Shown: positions 1-7,787, numbered from the stretch's first letter. The stretch is 64,000 nt of DNA from JALHMI01 sp964598535 (GCA_964598535.1 CAZRCI010000025.1:12761-76760); one strand, 5' to 3'. Made by a program: numbers and translations. The notes: a model not told the origin generated them from the sequence alone.

Positions 1-95
1 GTGCGTAGCACCGTTTCCTGCTGGTAAATTTGCAGGCGCAGCGCATTAGCCTCGGCCTTCTCGCGCAGCTCGTCGATCGCGGGTGCCACGTCCAT
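1..95 (-). CDS. Partial small phage protein, coiled-coil-like N terminus
   Basis: The reading frame starts at ATG 95-93 and runs off the left edge of the window. The visible 31 residues are rich in Ala, Glu, Gln and Leu and look like the start of an amphipathic helix (AIDELREKAEANALRLQ). An in-frame GTG lies three codons upstream. It follows the small HTH gene and the large terminase gene in the same direction, so it probably belongs to the packaging/structural operon. No function can be assigned from this fragment, and the start choice is uncertain. Confidence 0.4.
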   Translation of the reverse strand, partial: MDVAPAIDELREKAEANALRLQIYQQETVLR

Positions 96-121
96 GCGGC
101 GCACGATCCCACAAAGCTGGC

Positions 122-280
122 CTACTTTGCAACGGCCGTTTTGTCGCGAGCATATTTATCCACCGTTCGCCGCGAGACGCCCGCCACGTGCATGATCGCG
201 CGCCGCGAGAACCCCTGATCCACCAAGCGTTTGATGCGTTCCTTGGTCGTGCGATCGATCGGCCGGCCACTCACTCCCAT
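122..280 (-). CDS. Small helix-turn-helix protein, 52 aa
   Basis: The start ATG (280-278) overlaps the TGA stop of the large terminase gene (TGATG), which points to translational coupling. The product is basic and resembles the DNA-binding end of Hin-type resolvases: a segment IDRTTKERIKRLVDQG followed by a turn and SRRTVDKY, which fits a helix-turn-helix. Its length matches only a DNA-binding domain, with no catalytic part. Its place directly after terL suggests a packaging or late regulatory role, but that is inference. It could equally be a remnant of a larger recombinase-type protein. Confidence 0.65.
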   Translation of the reverse strand: MGVSGRPIDRTTKERIKRLVDQGFSRRAIMHVAGVSRRTVDKYARDKTAVAK

Positions 281-1902
281 CAGCCCGCTCCCACTAACGT
301 ATGGTCTGATTCCTGAGGAGGTTCCTGGCAATCGCGAAACCACTGCGTGACGATCGCCACCAGCATTTCGAGGGCGTCGGGGCCGTCATCGTGGCTTTGA
401 GGATCGGGGAAATCGCGGAGCTGCCCGAGCAGCAGGGCCACACCCTCGGAACCCCGGCGGAAGCGGATTCGCCGAGCACTCAGCGGCCCGTCGAGCGACC
501 GGATCCGGACGCGCTTGCTGCCCATGTTGAAAATCGGCGCGATTTTCACGGCCATGTCGTGCGCCACGAACTCACGCTCAAACTGATCCAGGAACAACTC
601 CTGCATCGCGTTCGCCTCAACGCCGAACACGTGCGGCCGAAACCGGCGATAGATCGACACGCCGTCCGCGACGATCTGCCGCGGCGGGCGGCGGGCCAGG
701 TCCGCGTCAACATAAAGACAGTCACCGGCCCACATGCCCCATACGAACGCCGAATAGTCGCTGCGTTTGGCATCCTTGCCCTTCGAGGGATCGAGCACCA
801 GGGCCTTGACGACGCACTGCTTCGGCCACTCGTCGAAATACACGTCCTCGAAATAGCTCTCGGGCCATTCGCAGTCTTCGGGATTGATAGGGCGTCCCTG
901 CTTCTCGCGCATGAACGTCGAGCGATTCACGGCCCACTGCTGCATCAGGTCGTACAGACCCTCTTTCTCCGGCCAGAGCACCGTCACGCCGGCGTGAAAC
1001 TGCGCGCGGCGATCTTCGAAGAATTGGCGAGACCGTTCCTTGCGTTCGGATTCGATCTTCGACAAATCGAAGTATACCTCCGACCACTCTTCCCACGCGC
1101 GCATGTGCGGAGGCGGCCAGGGCGTCACCGACGCAAAGACCGTGCTTTCCCAGCCTGGCGTACGGTCCAGCTTCAGCGCGATGGCATCGCGGTGCAGCGC
1201 CGTCGCCAGGTTCAGCACGTTGGTCGTGGTTTCGCCGCACTTGAGCAGCGTGCCGTCGAACCAGGTCCAGTCGTGGACGCGGCGGTTACCGCTCACCATC
1301 ACCTGGTCGCCCTGGATATCGTCGCACACGATCAGTGACGGGCGATGGGCGCCGGCCTTACGGCCGCGGATCTTCTGCCCCGTGCCGTACGCTTCGATCA
1401 CGACGCCGTTGCGCAGCTTGATCCGCCCCTTCTGCCACACGCCGCCCCGACCGCAGGCGTCGGGATAGGCTCGCTGCAACTGGTCGTTCTCGACCAGCTC
1501 GTCCTTGATTTTGCGCAGCTCCTCCTCGGCCTGGTCCCGAGTCTCCATGACGATCCAGATCAGCGGCTCCAGGCCTTCGACGGCCGAGCGTAGTACCAGG
1601 GCCGTCGTGCCGATGGTGCTCTTCGCGCCGCCGCGCGGGCCGATCACGTTCACGCGGAAACCGCGTGAACGCGCGAACTCGTCACAGCGCGCGAACAGCC
1701 ACCGGTGCATGGCCGACGGCGGCTTCGAGAAATGCACCGGCAGGAAATGCCGAGCCCAAGCTTCCAGGCCTGAATACGCCGTCCGATCCCGCGAGTCCTG
1801 CTGCCGGAGCTGCTCCGCCTGCTGCAATCGCTGGCGCAGCACACCGGCCATCGCGCCGGCGACAACCTTACGCAGCGGGATCGGACGGCGGAGATTGCTC
1901 AA
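280..1902 (-). CDS. terL: Phage terminase large subunit
   Basis: This 540-residue protein is the packaging motor: it hydrolyses ATP to pump DNA into the prohead and cuts the concatemer. The N-terminal ATPase shows a Walker A-type loop, GPRGGAKST, near residue 90, and a Walker B-type LIVCDD near residue 190. The C-terminal half has the RNase-H-like nuclease pattern: LDPSKGKD with the first acidic residue, GVEANAMQ, and a closing HDDGPDALEM. The start is TTG at 1902, and the gene overlaps the small-subunit-like gene by 35 bases, typical of terS-terL pairs. Full length and intact. This is the firmest evidence that the region is a tailed-phage prophage. Confidence 0.95.
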   Translation of the reverse strand: MSNLRRPIPLRKVVAGAMAGVLRQRLQQAEQLRQQDSRDRTAYSGLEAWARHFLPVHFSKPPSAMHRWLFARCDEFARSRGFRVNVIGPRGGAKSTIGTTALVLRSAVEGLEPLIWIVMETRDQAEEELRKIKDELVENDQLQRAYPDACGRGGVWQKGRIKLRNGVVIEAYGTGQKIRGRKAGAHRPSLIVCDDIQGDQVMVSGNRRVHDWTWFDGTLLKCGETTTNVLNLATALHRDAIALKLDRTPGWESTVFASVTPWPPPHMRAWEEWSEVYFDLSKIESERKERSRQFFEDRRAQFHAGVTVLWPEKEGLYDLMQQWAVNRSTFMREKQGRPINPEDCEWPESYFEDVYFDEWPKQCVVKALVLDPSKGKDAKRSDYSAFVWGMWAGDCLYVDADLARRPPRQIVADGVSIYRRFRPHVFGVEANAMQELFLDQFEREFVAHDMAVKIAPIFNMGSKRVRIRSLDGPLSARRIRFRRGSEGVALLLGQLRDFPDPQSHDDGPDALEMLVAIVTQWFRDCQEPPQESDHTLVGAG

Positions 1903-2341
1903 GAGTGATTTGGCCTTGGATCTTGGCGAGCGCCTCGACTTCGCTGCGAGGCACGTTTCCGGAAAAGAGCAGGGCGACGACCGCGGCGATCGTCGAATTG
2001 AGCTGGTCCTTCGTCACGACGTCCGGGTGCTTCTTCGCGAACTCCTCGTAATGCACGCGCTCGAGGTACCAGGCCGCCGCCCGCCAGTCCTTGGACCGCA
2101 TGACCTTGGCCAGCATCTGGAGCTTGCCGCGCTCCACGGCATACTTGACCTCGGCCTTGAATTCAGGGCTGCGCTGACACTCATTCAGCAGCGTGTGCTT
2201 GTCGATGCCAAAACACTTGCACGCGGCGGTGCGACTCAGCCCCGATTGCAGGCCAATGAGAAACAGCCGCCGAAACTTGTCGTCCGCGAACGTCCGCGGC
2301 CGGCCCGGCCCGCGTTTCTGTTTGTCGTCCTCATGCCGCAT
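1868..2341 (-). CDS. Probable terminase small subunit (HTH protein)
   Basis: A 157-residue protein directly upstream of terL and overlapping it. The N terminus is basic (KQKRGPGRPRTF), followed by a predicted helix-turn-helix: LFLIGLQSGLSRTAACKCFG and then KHTLLNECQRSPEF, the layout of phage small terminase subunits that recognise the packaging site. The middle is helical and the C terminus is low in charge. Assignment rests on the HTH layout and position rather than a diagnostic motif. Another DNA-binding regulator is possible but less likely. Confidence 0.75.
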   Translation of the reverse strand: MRHEDDKQKRGPGRPRTFADDKFRRLFLIGLQSGLSRTAACKCFGIDKHTLLNECQRSPEFKAEVKYAVERGKLQMLAKVMRSKDWRAAAWYLERVHYEEFAKKHPDVVTKDQLNSTIAAVVALLFSGNVPRSEVEALAKIQGQITLEQSPPSDPAA

Positions 2342-2344
2342 GCC

Positions 2345-2479
2345 TTACTCGAACTCTTCGGTGAGATCGCGCAAGCCTTCGCTGAACTCCGCTGCGCGGC
2401 ACGACTCGCATTGTCCGAATTCCATTTCGTCGTCGTATTCGAGCTGACGACCGCAAGATTCGCACGTCGGCCGGATCAC
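2345..2479 (-). CDS. 44-aa zinc-ribbon protein
   Basis: The start GTG (2479-2477) overlaps the TGA of the upstream gene (GTGA) and the stop TAA is at 2347-2345, four bases before terS begins, so it fills the gap between two phage genes. The sequence has two CxxC knuckles, TCESCGRQ and QCESCRAA, about 18 residues apart, followed by an acidic helix (GLRDLTEEFE). This is a single zinc ribbon. Such tiny proteins are common in phage operons and may bind nucleic acid or a protein partner. The role is unknown. Confidence 0.7.
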   Translation of the reverse strand: MIRPTCESCGRQLEYDDEMEFGQCESCRAAEFSEGLRDLTEEFE

Positions 2480-2730
2480 GGGGCGGCCCTCGCTTCGAGA
2501 TTGCCAATCCGGCGATCGTGGTCGTTCACGCGCTGCCCCAGGGCGGCGTTCTCCTCGCGCTTATCGTCGAGTCGCTGCAAGATGGGCCGGGCCGCGGCCA
2601 CCTCCGCCCCCAGCCTGGCCACCCAGGCCACGACGAGCACGCCATGCGCGATGATCGCCACCAGCAACGACGAAAATGCGATCCATTCCCTCGGCCCCAT
2701 GCGCCAGCGTCCCTGCTGATCCTGGGTCAT
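2476..2730 (-). CDS. Small membrane protein with coiled-coil tail
   Basis: The 84-residue product starts at ATG 2730, preceded by a good GGAGGC ribosome-binding site; a longer upstream reading frame has no such signal. After a short polar N terminus there is one transmembrane helix (residues about 15-37, FSSLLVAIIAHGVLVVAWVA), then a heptad-like segment (ILQRLDDKREENAALGQRV). This layout of one N-terminal membrane helix and a soluble coil is seen in phage spanin-like and holin-associated proteins. A lysis role is plausible from its neighbours (a second small membrane protein at 2816-3181), but it is inference. Confidence 0.7.
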   Translation of the reverse strand: MTQDQQGRWRMGPREWIAFSSLLVAIIAHGVLVVAWVARLGAEVAAARPILQRLDDKREENAALGQRVNDHDRRIGNLEARAAP

Positions 2731-2815
2731 GCCTCGCCTCCGGCTAAACACGCCCCGCGCCCGACCGAGGCCGAGCGCGGGGCTCTCGCGGAATGTACCT
2801 TCCTCGCCCGGGCCC

Positions 2816-3181
2816 TTATTGCCGGCGCGCAAACAGGAGCCGCTTAAAGAGCCGCGGCCGAACCTTCGAGACGCGCGCCGGCTTCGGGGGCTGCTTGACG
2901 GCACAACAGCCCGCCGGACATTCGCAGTTCGCCGCGACCACACAGCCGGTCGCCGTACAGCATGGCTGACCAGCGAGCAGCAGCGACGGCGATAGCAGCA
3001 CGCCGACGAGCAGCAGCGCGATGATCGTCTTCCGAGTCAAGCGGCGGTCGATGGCGACAAGCAGGACGATTGCCCCGAGTAACGACAACGTCCCACTCCC
3101 CGCGGGGAGTGTCTGCACGCATGCACCGAAGCCCACCGCCAAACAGCCCAGCAGGGCGAGATACAAAAGGCAAGTAACCAT
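2816..3181 (-). CDS. Cys-rich membrane protein, holin candidate
   Basis: A 121-residue protein with two or three hydrophobic helices (residues about 2-22, 30-45 and 52-72) followed by a cysteine cluster (CCTATGCVVAANCECPAGCC) and a strongly basic tail. The helices and size fit a phage holin or another small inner-membrane protein, while the seven cysteines within about 20 residues would suit metal binding or disulfides if the tail is outside the cytoplasm. It lies next to a single-helix coiled-coil protein and upstream of the terminase genes. No family is recognised; holin is a guess from context. Confidence 0.6.
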   Translation of the reverse strand: MVTCLLYLALLGCLAVGFGACVQTLPAGSGTLSLLGAIVLLVAIDRRLTRKTIIALLLVGVLLSPSLLLAGQPCCTATGCVVAANCECPAGCCAVKQPPKPARVSKVRPRLFKRLLFARRQ

Positions 3182-3286
3182 AACAATCTCCGAGGTTAAA
3201 ACGTCGCCAGGCTCGACGTCCGTGCCGAGCCTGGCGGGATTCGCGGCGGTCCCGCCTCGCGGCGTCCTGCCGGAAGGACCGCCCGA

Positions 3287-4204
3287 TCAACTACGGCGCG
3301 CGCCCGGCTTCCCGATGACCCCCGTGCCGCCGCCCGGGTATGCCATCTCGACCGCCCCGCCGTCGCCGTAAAATCCGTCCGCGACGGGCCACCTCGCGGC
3401 GAACACGTTCGCGACGTTGGCGGCCACGCCCGCGATCGGCGTCAGGTCGTTGGTGCTCGGCCACCACTGCTGCGGCGGCAGCTCCTCGACCAGCTCACTA
3501 TCGACGAACAGCGGCGACGGATCGTACACGCCCTTGGCGAACTTCTCGGCCGGCACGGTGAAGCCGGGAGCGTCGACTTCCTCGCGAGCATAGCCGAGAT
3601 ATTTTAGAGCCATGTCTTTCTGGACCCGGACCAGGGCCTCTTGAACCATCGAGCAGAAGAAGTCCGTCACGTTGTCGTCGTAGGCGTTGTCGCTGTGCTG
3701 CTGGATCTCGCCGAGCAACTTCAGCATCTGACCGCACCACGACAAGGCGTCCTTCTGTCGCACGCGATTTCCAAAGAACGGGACCGGGTAATAGAGGAAC
3801 GCTTTCGGCGTATTGAGGTTGTGGCGGGCATCGCCATCCCGGTTGTCCGTCCAGCCGACCGCGCTATCGGCCATCCGCTTGATGCCGAGAGTCAACATCT
3901 TGTTCAGATCGTACAGCCACTCAGCGTTGAACGGCCGAGAAAACTTCACGTCGGCGCGGTGCATCAGCGTGAAGAGTTGCTGCCCGATAAAGTCATGCAC
4001 GCGAAAGATCGCCTCGTTCGCGGTCGTCGGCTTCCCGCCGTCGTTCGGGATGGCGTATCCGCACTCTCCCCAGGCCCCATTCTTCCACCACAGGATTTCG
4101 GAGCTGGTGAACCGATGCCCAACCTCAGGGCCGTAGGTGGCCGGCTGTAAGATCGGCTTGTTCGGGTCGAGCTTAACGGTTTGCATGGGCGTTGGATCCG
4201 GCAT
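3287..4204 (-). CDS. Phage hypothetical protein, 305 aa
   Basis: An uninterrupted reading frame starting at ATG 4204, with a possible second start at 4186. Its beginning overlaps the end of the thioredoxin-trypsin gene by 32 bases. There is no signal peptide or membrane helix. The protein is rich in Trp and Tyr (SSEILWWKNGAWGE), and ends in a Gly/Pro-rich segment (AYPGGGTGVIGKPG), which suits a virion structural or minor tail component. It is not recognised as any family. Position among late genes makes a virion role likely, but this is inference only. Confidence 0.7.
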   Translation of the reverse strand: MPDPTPMQTVKLDPNKPILQPATYGPEVGHRFTSSEILWWKNGAWGECGYAIPNDGGKPTTANEAIFRVHDFIGQQLFTLMHRADVKFSRPFNAEWLYDLNKMLTLGIKRMADSAVGWTDNRDGDARHNLNTPKAFLYYPVPFFGNRVRQKDALSWCGQMLKLLGEIQQHSDNAYDDNVTDFFCSMVQEALVRVQKDMALKYLGYAREEVDAPGFTVPAEKFAKGVYDPSPLFVDSELVEELPPQQWWPSTNDLTPIAGVAANVANVFAARWPVADGFYGDGGAVEMAYPGGGTGVIGKPGARRS

Positions 4205-5839
4205 GAATCTCCCCTCCTAGGATTTGGCTGTAGATGTCCTCGAAAAACTTCACCCACTTGCGGCATTCGGGGCGCTGCTCGCTGCCCAGCTGCATCGCCC
4301 GCCGCATGCGGGGCAGGTTGTCGCCGACTGGCGGCGAGCTATACACCACGGCCTGCTGCGCGCCTGCGAGCTGCTCGCGGAGCCGCCTGTTCTCCGCGAC
4401 AAGATCACGCGGCTCCGGCTCCGAGGTCACTGGCTCCGGAGTACCAGGCACCGTCGACGGCAACACGGCCGGCGATTCACGAAGCTTCCCCCGCCGCCGC
4501 CNNNNNNNNNNAACATCGCCGCCGAAGCGCCGACCGCGGCGGCACCGGCGGGCACCCCCGCCGCGACCAGCCCCCGCGTGATCGCCCACCTGGTCGCGCG
4601 ACCGGGCGCCGTCGTCGATTCCCCCTCGATCTCGACCGCCGGACACGTCACACCGATCGACTCGCTCGACGTGGGCTGACGCGGGATCTCGACGACGGGC
4701 GCCGCCGGGAGCGGCATTTCGCTGGGCTTTGGAGGGAGCGGTTCGAGCGGCGCCGGCGAATCGGCAAACGTTGTCGGCGGAGACTTTGGCGATTCCGGAG
4801 CCGGCGACGGAATCGCTCGCGAATGGGCCGGAGCAACCGCTGCGACGTTTTGTCGCTGCGGTTGCGGTTGCGGTTGCGGTTGCGGTTGCGGTTGCGGTTG
4901 CGGTTGCGGTTGCGGCTCCCGCCCAAGCACGCGGCGCAAGAACTCACGCACGCGCCCGCAGCTCGCACCGTAGACGATGTGCTCCCGCTGGCCGAAGAGC
5001 ACACCGACGAGCCGCCCACGTCCGTCAATCAGAGGCCCGCCCGAGTCCCCCTGCCGCACGGGACAGTTGACGGTCACTTGCATCCACTCGGGCGGGCTCC
5101 CCAAACCTGCATAGCCGGCGACGTGACCGGCCCACTCCCGATACGCCCCGCGGGCGTTGCCCGCGGCCACGATCCCTTCGCCAGCGACGGGCGACGAAGC
5201 GGCCAGCTCGAGCGCCGGTCGGCGTTCAGTCTCCACCTCGAGCGCACAAAGATCGAGGTGCGGATCCGCCCCCAGAACGCGCGTCGCCGGACGGCGCACG
5301 CCGTCCGAGAACGTGACCACGATGCCGCCCGGTTGTTGGCGCCAACCGTCGACCACGTGCCAATTCGTCAGTACGACGCCCGGCGCCACAATCGCCCCGC
5401 TCCCGTGATCGAAGCCTTGCCCTCCGTCGCCGGCCGGCCCCGTCGCTACGCTAACCTGGCACACCGCGTTCCGCAGCGCACCGGGCCGGTCTTCGCCCTG
5501 ACCCAGCATCCCCCGCAACACCGAAATCGGCTGCACGCCCACGGCCCGGCTCACCACCTGGCCCTTGCGGATCACGACGAACTGCGGGACGCTCCGGTAC
5601 GCTTCGTGACGCAGCCGCTCGAAGGCTTCGCCGTAAATCGCAATGTCGGCCGGCCGCACGTCGTAGCCCTCCGCCTGAAGCTGCGCGAGCGTGGCGAGCA
5701 TCTGCGGAGATCGGCACGCGGCGCAATCGGCCGACTCAAAGACGAACAGCACGCTCTGGCCGGACGCGCAAGACGCCACGGCTCCCGCGAGCAGGATCGC
5801 GCCGACGAAGCACCAGCGGCTGAGGATCGCCTGGCTCAG
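4173..5839 (-). CDS. Exported thioredoxin-like/trypsin-like protease fusion, interrupted by assembly gap
   Basis: The conservative start is GTG 5779, but the frame is open upstream: CTG at 5839 overlaps the preceding TGA (CTGA), has AGAGGG nearby, and adds a signal-peptide-like stretch (RWCFVGAILLAGAVASC). The first domain is thioredoxin-like, with a CAAC active site (SADCAACRS) and a VPQF cis-Pro. The second is a trypsin-fold serine protease with GSGAIVAPG, catalytic His in TNWHVVD, Asp in HLDLCAL and Ser in GDSGGPL. Next come a QP dipeptide repeat, a Pro-rich linker and a hydrophobic helix (GLVAAGVPAGAAAVGASAA). The 10-N gap at 4502-4511 then breaks the frame. Beyond it a different frame carries protein-like sequence with a short coil (DLVAENRRLREQL), ending at 4173. 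I read this as one gene with an unknown gap length. Its substrate is unknown. Confidence 0.7.
4502..4511. other. Assembly gap, 10 N
   Basis: Ten undetermined bases lie next to a GGC-rich glycine stretch in the protease-fusion gene. The frames on the two sides differ by a shift that ten bases do not repair, so the true gap length is probably not ten. Confidence 0.95.
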
Positions 5840-6138
5840 ATGGCCGCCCTCTGGAAAAGTTCGTCAGACAGCCGCTGCGCGACGTCGTGACGCAGGGCCC
5901 AATGCTCACACGCCAACCGGCGTTCCCGGTGCGGCGCAGATTCCACGGGTGGCTCCCTGAATCCAATGCCGCAGTGCATTTCAGGATCCCGCATCCCGCC
6001 CCCCACCCCACGCCGTAAATGCGAAGCGTAGATCGCCAGAGCGGCCGCCACGACCTCGGCCTCCAAGCCGTCCAGCTCGAAGGCGACGCGCGCGTGCATC
6101 GGACGCGTGACATTGTCGTAATTCACATCGTGGCTCAC
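5836..6138 (-). CDS. Phage hypothetical protein, about 100 aa
   Basis: I chose GTG 6138, which overlaps the TGA of the upstream hydrolase gene and follows a GGGGGTGGA stretch; an ATG at 6171 would overlap that gene more, and ATG 6099 would leave a gap. The product is soluble and mixed alpha/beta, with a segment that looks like a natural helix (LDGLEAEVVAAALAIYASHL) and a Gly/His-rich middle. It sits between the YiiX-like hydrolase and the protease fusion and is coupled to both by overlaps, so the three are probably translated together. No family recognised. Confidence 0.65.
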   Translation of the reverse strand: MSHDVNYDNVTRPMHARVAFELDGLEAEVVAAALAIYASHLRRGVGGGMRDPEMHCGIGFREPPVESAPHRERRLACEHWALRHDVAQRLSDELFQRAAI

Positions 6139-6905
6139 ACTCCACCCCCATCCATCCCAGGCACTCGCCACGGTGCGGTAAGCACGCTGGGGTATTGCAG
6201 GATCACCGGCGACGTGCGGCGGGCGACGTCGTAGTAATGCTCGATCGGCTTCGCCTGGACATCCGCCGACGCGAGCGTGAACAGATACAACAACAGCGGA
6301 CTGGTCACCAGGTCGCCGGGAAGCACCTGGCGGTCAGGGCGGTTCTTGAGCAGCGGCGCGTCGTGCTTCCGAAACGCGTAACTCACGGCCTGGCTACAGT
6401 GTGGCGGGCGGCGTAGGTCGTCGACCGCCGGGAAGTGTGGCGTCAGCCACCGTAGCCCCGGCACGAACGAGCCGCTCGTCAGCAGCACGCTGCACCAGCC
6501 GTAGGCGTCGTGCAGCGCGAATCGCCGCACCTCGTTGACGATCGCCCGCCGCCGCAGGTCCGAGATGCCCGGCGGAGCCGCATGCGGCGGCACGCCGGAC
6601 CACCGCGCGTAACCGACGTACCGGTACACGTCGATCAGGCCCGGATGCGCCGCGACCTCGTCGCTCAGTAGCTTGAGCTTCTGGCGGGCCAGCCGCATCC
6701 CGAGCGCCACGACGTGCCCGTTGTCGCGGCACACGAGCCCCGTATGCACGTCGTCGTTGCGGCCGCCCATCGCGATCGCCGTGCCGCATAGCCACGCGGG
6801 CCACGCCCAGGGGCTAGCCGGCGCCGGGCCATTGCGGTAGCTCAGCACGTCCGCGTCCCGGAGGTGCGGCTCGGCGACGTTCAGGGGTATATACGTGCGA
6901 GGCAT
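6135..6905 (-). CDS. YiiX/NlpC-P60-like cysteine hydrolase
   Basis: The 256-residue protein starts at ATG 6905. It shows the order of the permuted papain-like (YiiX/YebB) family: an N-terminal DVLSYRNG strand, then a conserved His in DDVHTGLVCRDNGH, and a C-terminal Cys in PPHCSQAVSYAF followed by VLPGDLVTSP. In papain-like enzymes the Cys and His form the catalytic dyad that cleaves amide bonds. No signal peptide is seen, as expected for an endolysin-type or virion-associated enzyme. Its location before the protease fusion and membrane proteins suggests cell-wall degradation during entry or lysis, but the substrate is not shown by sequence. Confidence 0.7.
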   Translation of the reverse strand: MPRTYIPLNVAEPHLRDADVLSYRNGPAPASPWAWPAWLCGTAIAMGGRNDDVHTGLVCRDNGHVVALGMRLARQKLKLLSDEVAAHPGLIDVYRYVGYARWSGVPPHAAPPGISDLRRRAIVNEVRRFALHDAYGWCSVLLTSGSFVPGLRWLTPHFPAVDDLRRPPHCSQAVSYAFRKHDAPLLKNRPDRQVLPGDLVTSPLLLYLFTLASADVQAKPIEHYYDVARRTSPVILQYPSVLTAPWRVPGMDGGGV

Positions 6906-6982
6906 CGCAGGATTTCCGTGCGCGTGGGAAGGGCGATTTCCAAACCGCCCAGACGACCAACTCAAGCCCCCGTGGAAAAATG

Positions 6983-7285
6983 CTAAGCGGGAACTTCGTT
7001 CAGCCAGAGGTAGTGGCCGAGCGCCCCGCCGTGCGTTACGTGTTCGGCGGGACACACGGGGAAGACCGGCAAGTCGCTGGCCAGTCCGCAGAACACGGCG
7101 AGGTTTACGGCGCCGTCTCCGTGCACGTAAGTCACTTGGGCCGATCGATACTCGCCCCTTGCCGGGCCGGTGGGCAGGCGGTACAGGACGTGGTCACCCA
7201 CGGCCGGCAGCGTGGGGGAGTCTTCGGGATGATCTTCGGCGCTCATGACGGCCGTGTCGTCGAGGCGAGAATCTTCGTCAGGCAT
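6983..7285 (-). CDS. Phage hypothetical protein, 100 aa
   Basis: The start ATG 7285 has a strong GGGAGG site that begins immediately after the T-tract of the terminator at 7303-7358. The N terminus is acidic and probably disordered (MPDEDSRLDD); the rest looks like a small beta-barrel (GDHVLYRLPTG, RSAQVTYVHGDGAVNL, FCGLASDLPVF), similar in feel to SH3- or Tudor-like folds. An alternative start is ATG 7246. It is the first gene after the terminator, so its expression depends on read-through or a promoter hidden in the hairpin. No function recognised. Confidence 0.65.
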   Translation of the reverse strand: MPDEDSRLDDTAVMSAEDHPEDSPTLPAVGDHVLYRLPTGPARGEYRSAQVTYVHGDGAVNLAVFCGLASDLPVFPVCPAEHVTHGGALGHYLWLNEVPA

Positions 7286-7302
7286 ACGAACCTCCCTGGG
7301 CA

Positions 7303-7358
7303 CAAAAAAACCGAGCCGCTCACCGTGGGGTCTGATTTCCCACGGCAAACGGCTCGGC
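7303..7358 (-). terminator. Intrinsic terminator with nested stem
   Basis: Read on the minus strand, an outer stem GCCGAGCCG/CGGCTCGG encloses an inner stem CCGTGGG/CCCACGG and is followed by seven T. It lies downstream of the small gene at 7401-7586 and directly upstream of the ribosome-binding site of the gene at 6983-7285. Confidence 0.85.
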
Positions 7359-7400
7359 AGTGTGCTGAGTCCGGGCCGGCTTGCCGGCTCTTGGTCAAGA

Positions 7401-7586
7401 TTATTTCTCCCGCAACTGTAGCTGCCCGCCGTCCTGAGTCAAGAGCATCCGCGTGTCTCTGCGGCGGGGATGGATGCGGATTGTCACGTTTTTTCGTGTC
7501 GCCCGAACCACTGTCACGGCACGCACGTCGAGTCGCGACAGGTCGATCGTCACCCCGTGCGCGACGGTCGTTTCCACGCTTGGCAT
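7401..7586 (-). CDS. Small beta-rich phage protein, 61 aa
   Basis: ATG 7586 has an AAGGAG site at good spacing. The product alternates beta-type residues (VTIDLSRLDVRAVTVVRAT, NVTIRIHP), is basic, and ends in a short charged tail. The strand pattern recalls CsrA-like RNA-binding proteins, but the hallmark CsrA start motif is absent, so I do not assign it. It is the last gene before the terminator at 7303-7358 and thus closes the early transcription unit. Confidence 0.6.
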   Translation of the reverse strand: MPSVETTVAHGVTIDLSRLDVRAVTVVRATRKNVTIRIHPRRRDTRMLLTQDGGQLQLREK

Positions 7587-7607
7587 AACTCCGATCTCCT
7601 TCCTGGC

Positions 7608-7787
7608 CTAGCGGGCCGAGCGAAGCTCCCGGTTTATTCGGGCTAGATACCGTTCGGTCGTCTCGACTAGGTATTTTTCCGGATCTATTTTCGCGACGAT
7701 CTCCCGGCTGAAGAATTCGCCGACAACCTCGCCGTCGATTCTGCGGGTGACCACCCAGCTAACGCTTCGATCTTCTCCGTGCCCCAT
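7608..7787 (-). CDS. Small phage protein, 59 aa
   Basis: ATG 7787 to TAG 7608, beginning inside the end of the ribbon-helix-helix gene. A GGAG element lies about 13 bases upstream. The sequence looks like real protein: SWVVTRRIDGEVVGEFFS, then a charged helix EKYLVETTERYLARINREL. Helix and strand content suggests a compact alpha/beta domain. It is placed between an RHH protein and a small beta-rich protein in one operon. No family recognised. Confidence 0.55.
   Translation of the reverse strand: MGHGEDRSVSWVVTRRIDGEVVGEFFSREIVAKIDPEKYLVETTERYLARINRELRSAR

Noticed and set aside
391..1338. Long plus-strand open frame opposite the large terminase gene
   Set aside because: It lies fully antisense to a clear terminase, has a His/Arg-rich shadow composition and no ribosome-binding site.
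4858..4914. GGTTGC repeat as a possible CRISPR or regulatory repeat
   Set aside because: It is a 6-base tandem repeat in frame coding for a Gln-Pro linker, without spacers.
4181..5890. Plus-strand frame with Leu-Arg repeats opposite the protease fusion
   Set aside because: The repeats are just the complement of the QP-coding repeat, and the product has no protein-like domains.
7401..7586. CsrA homologue
   Set aside because: Beta-strand pattern is similar, but the N-terminal CsrA motif and the closing Arg-rich helix are missing.
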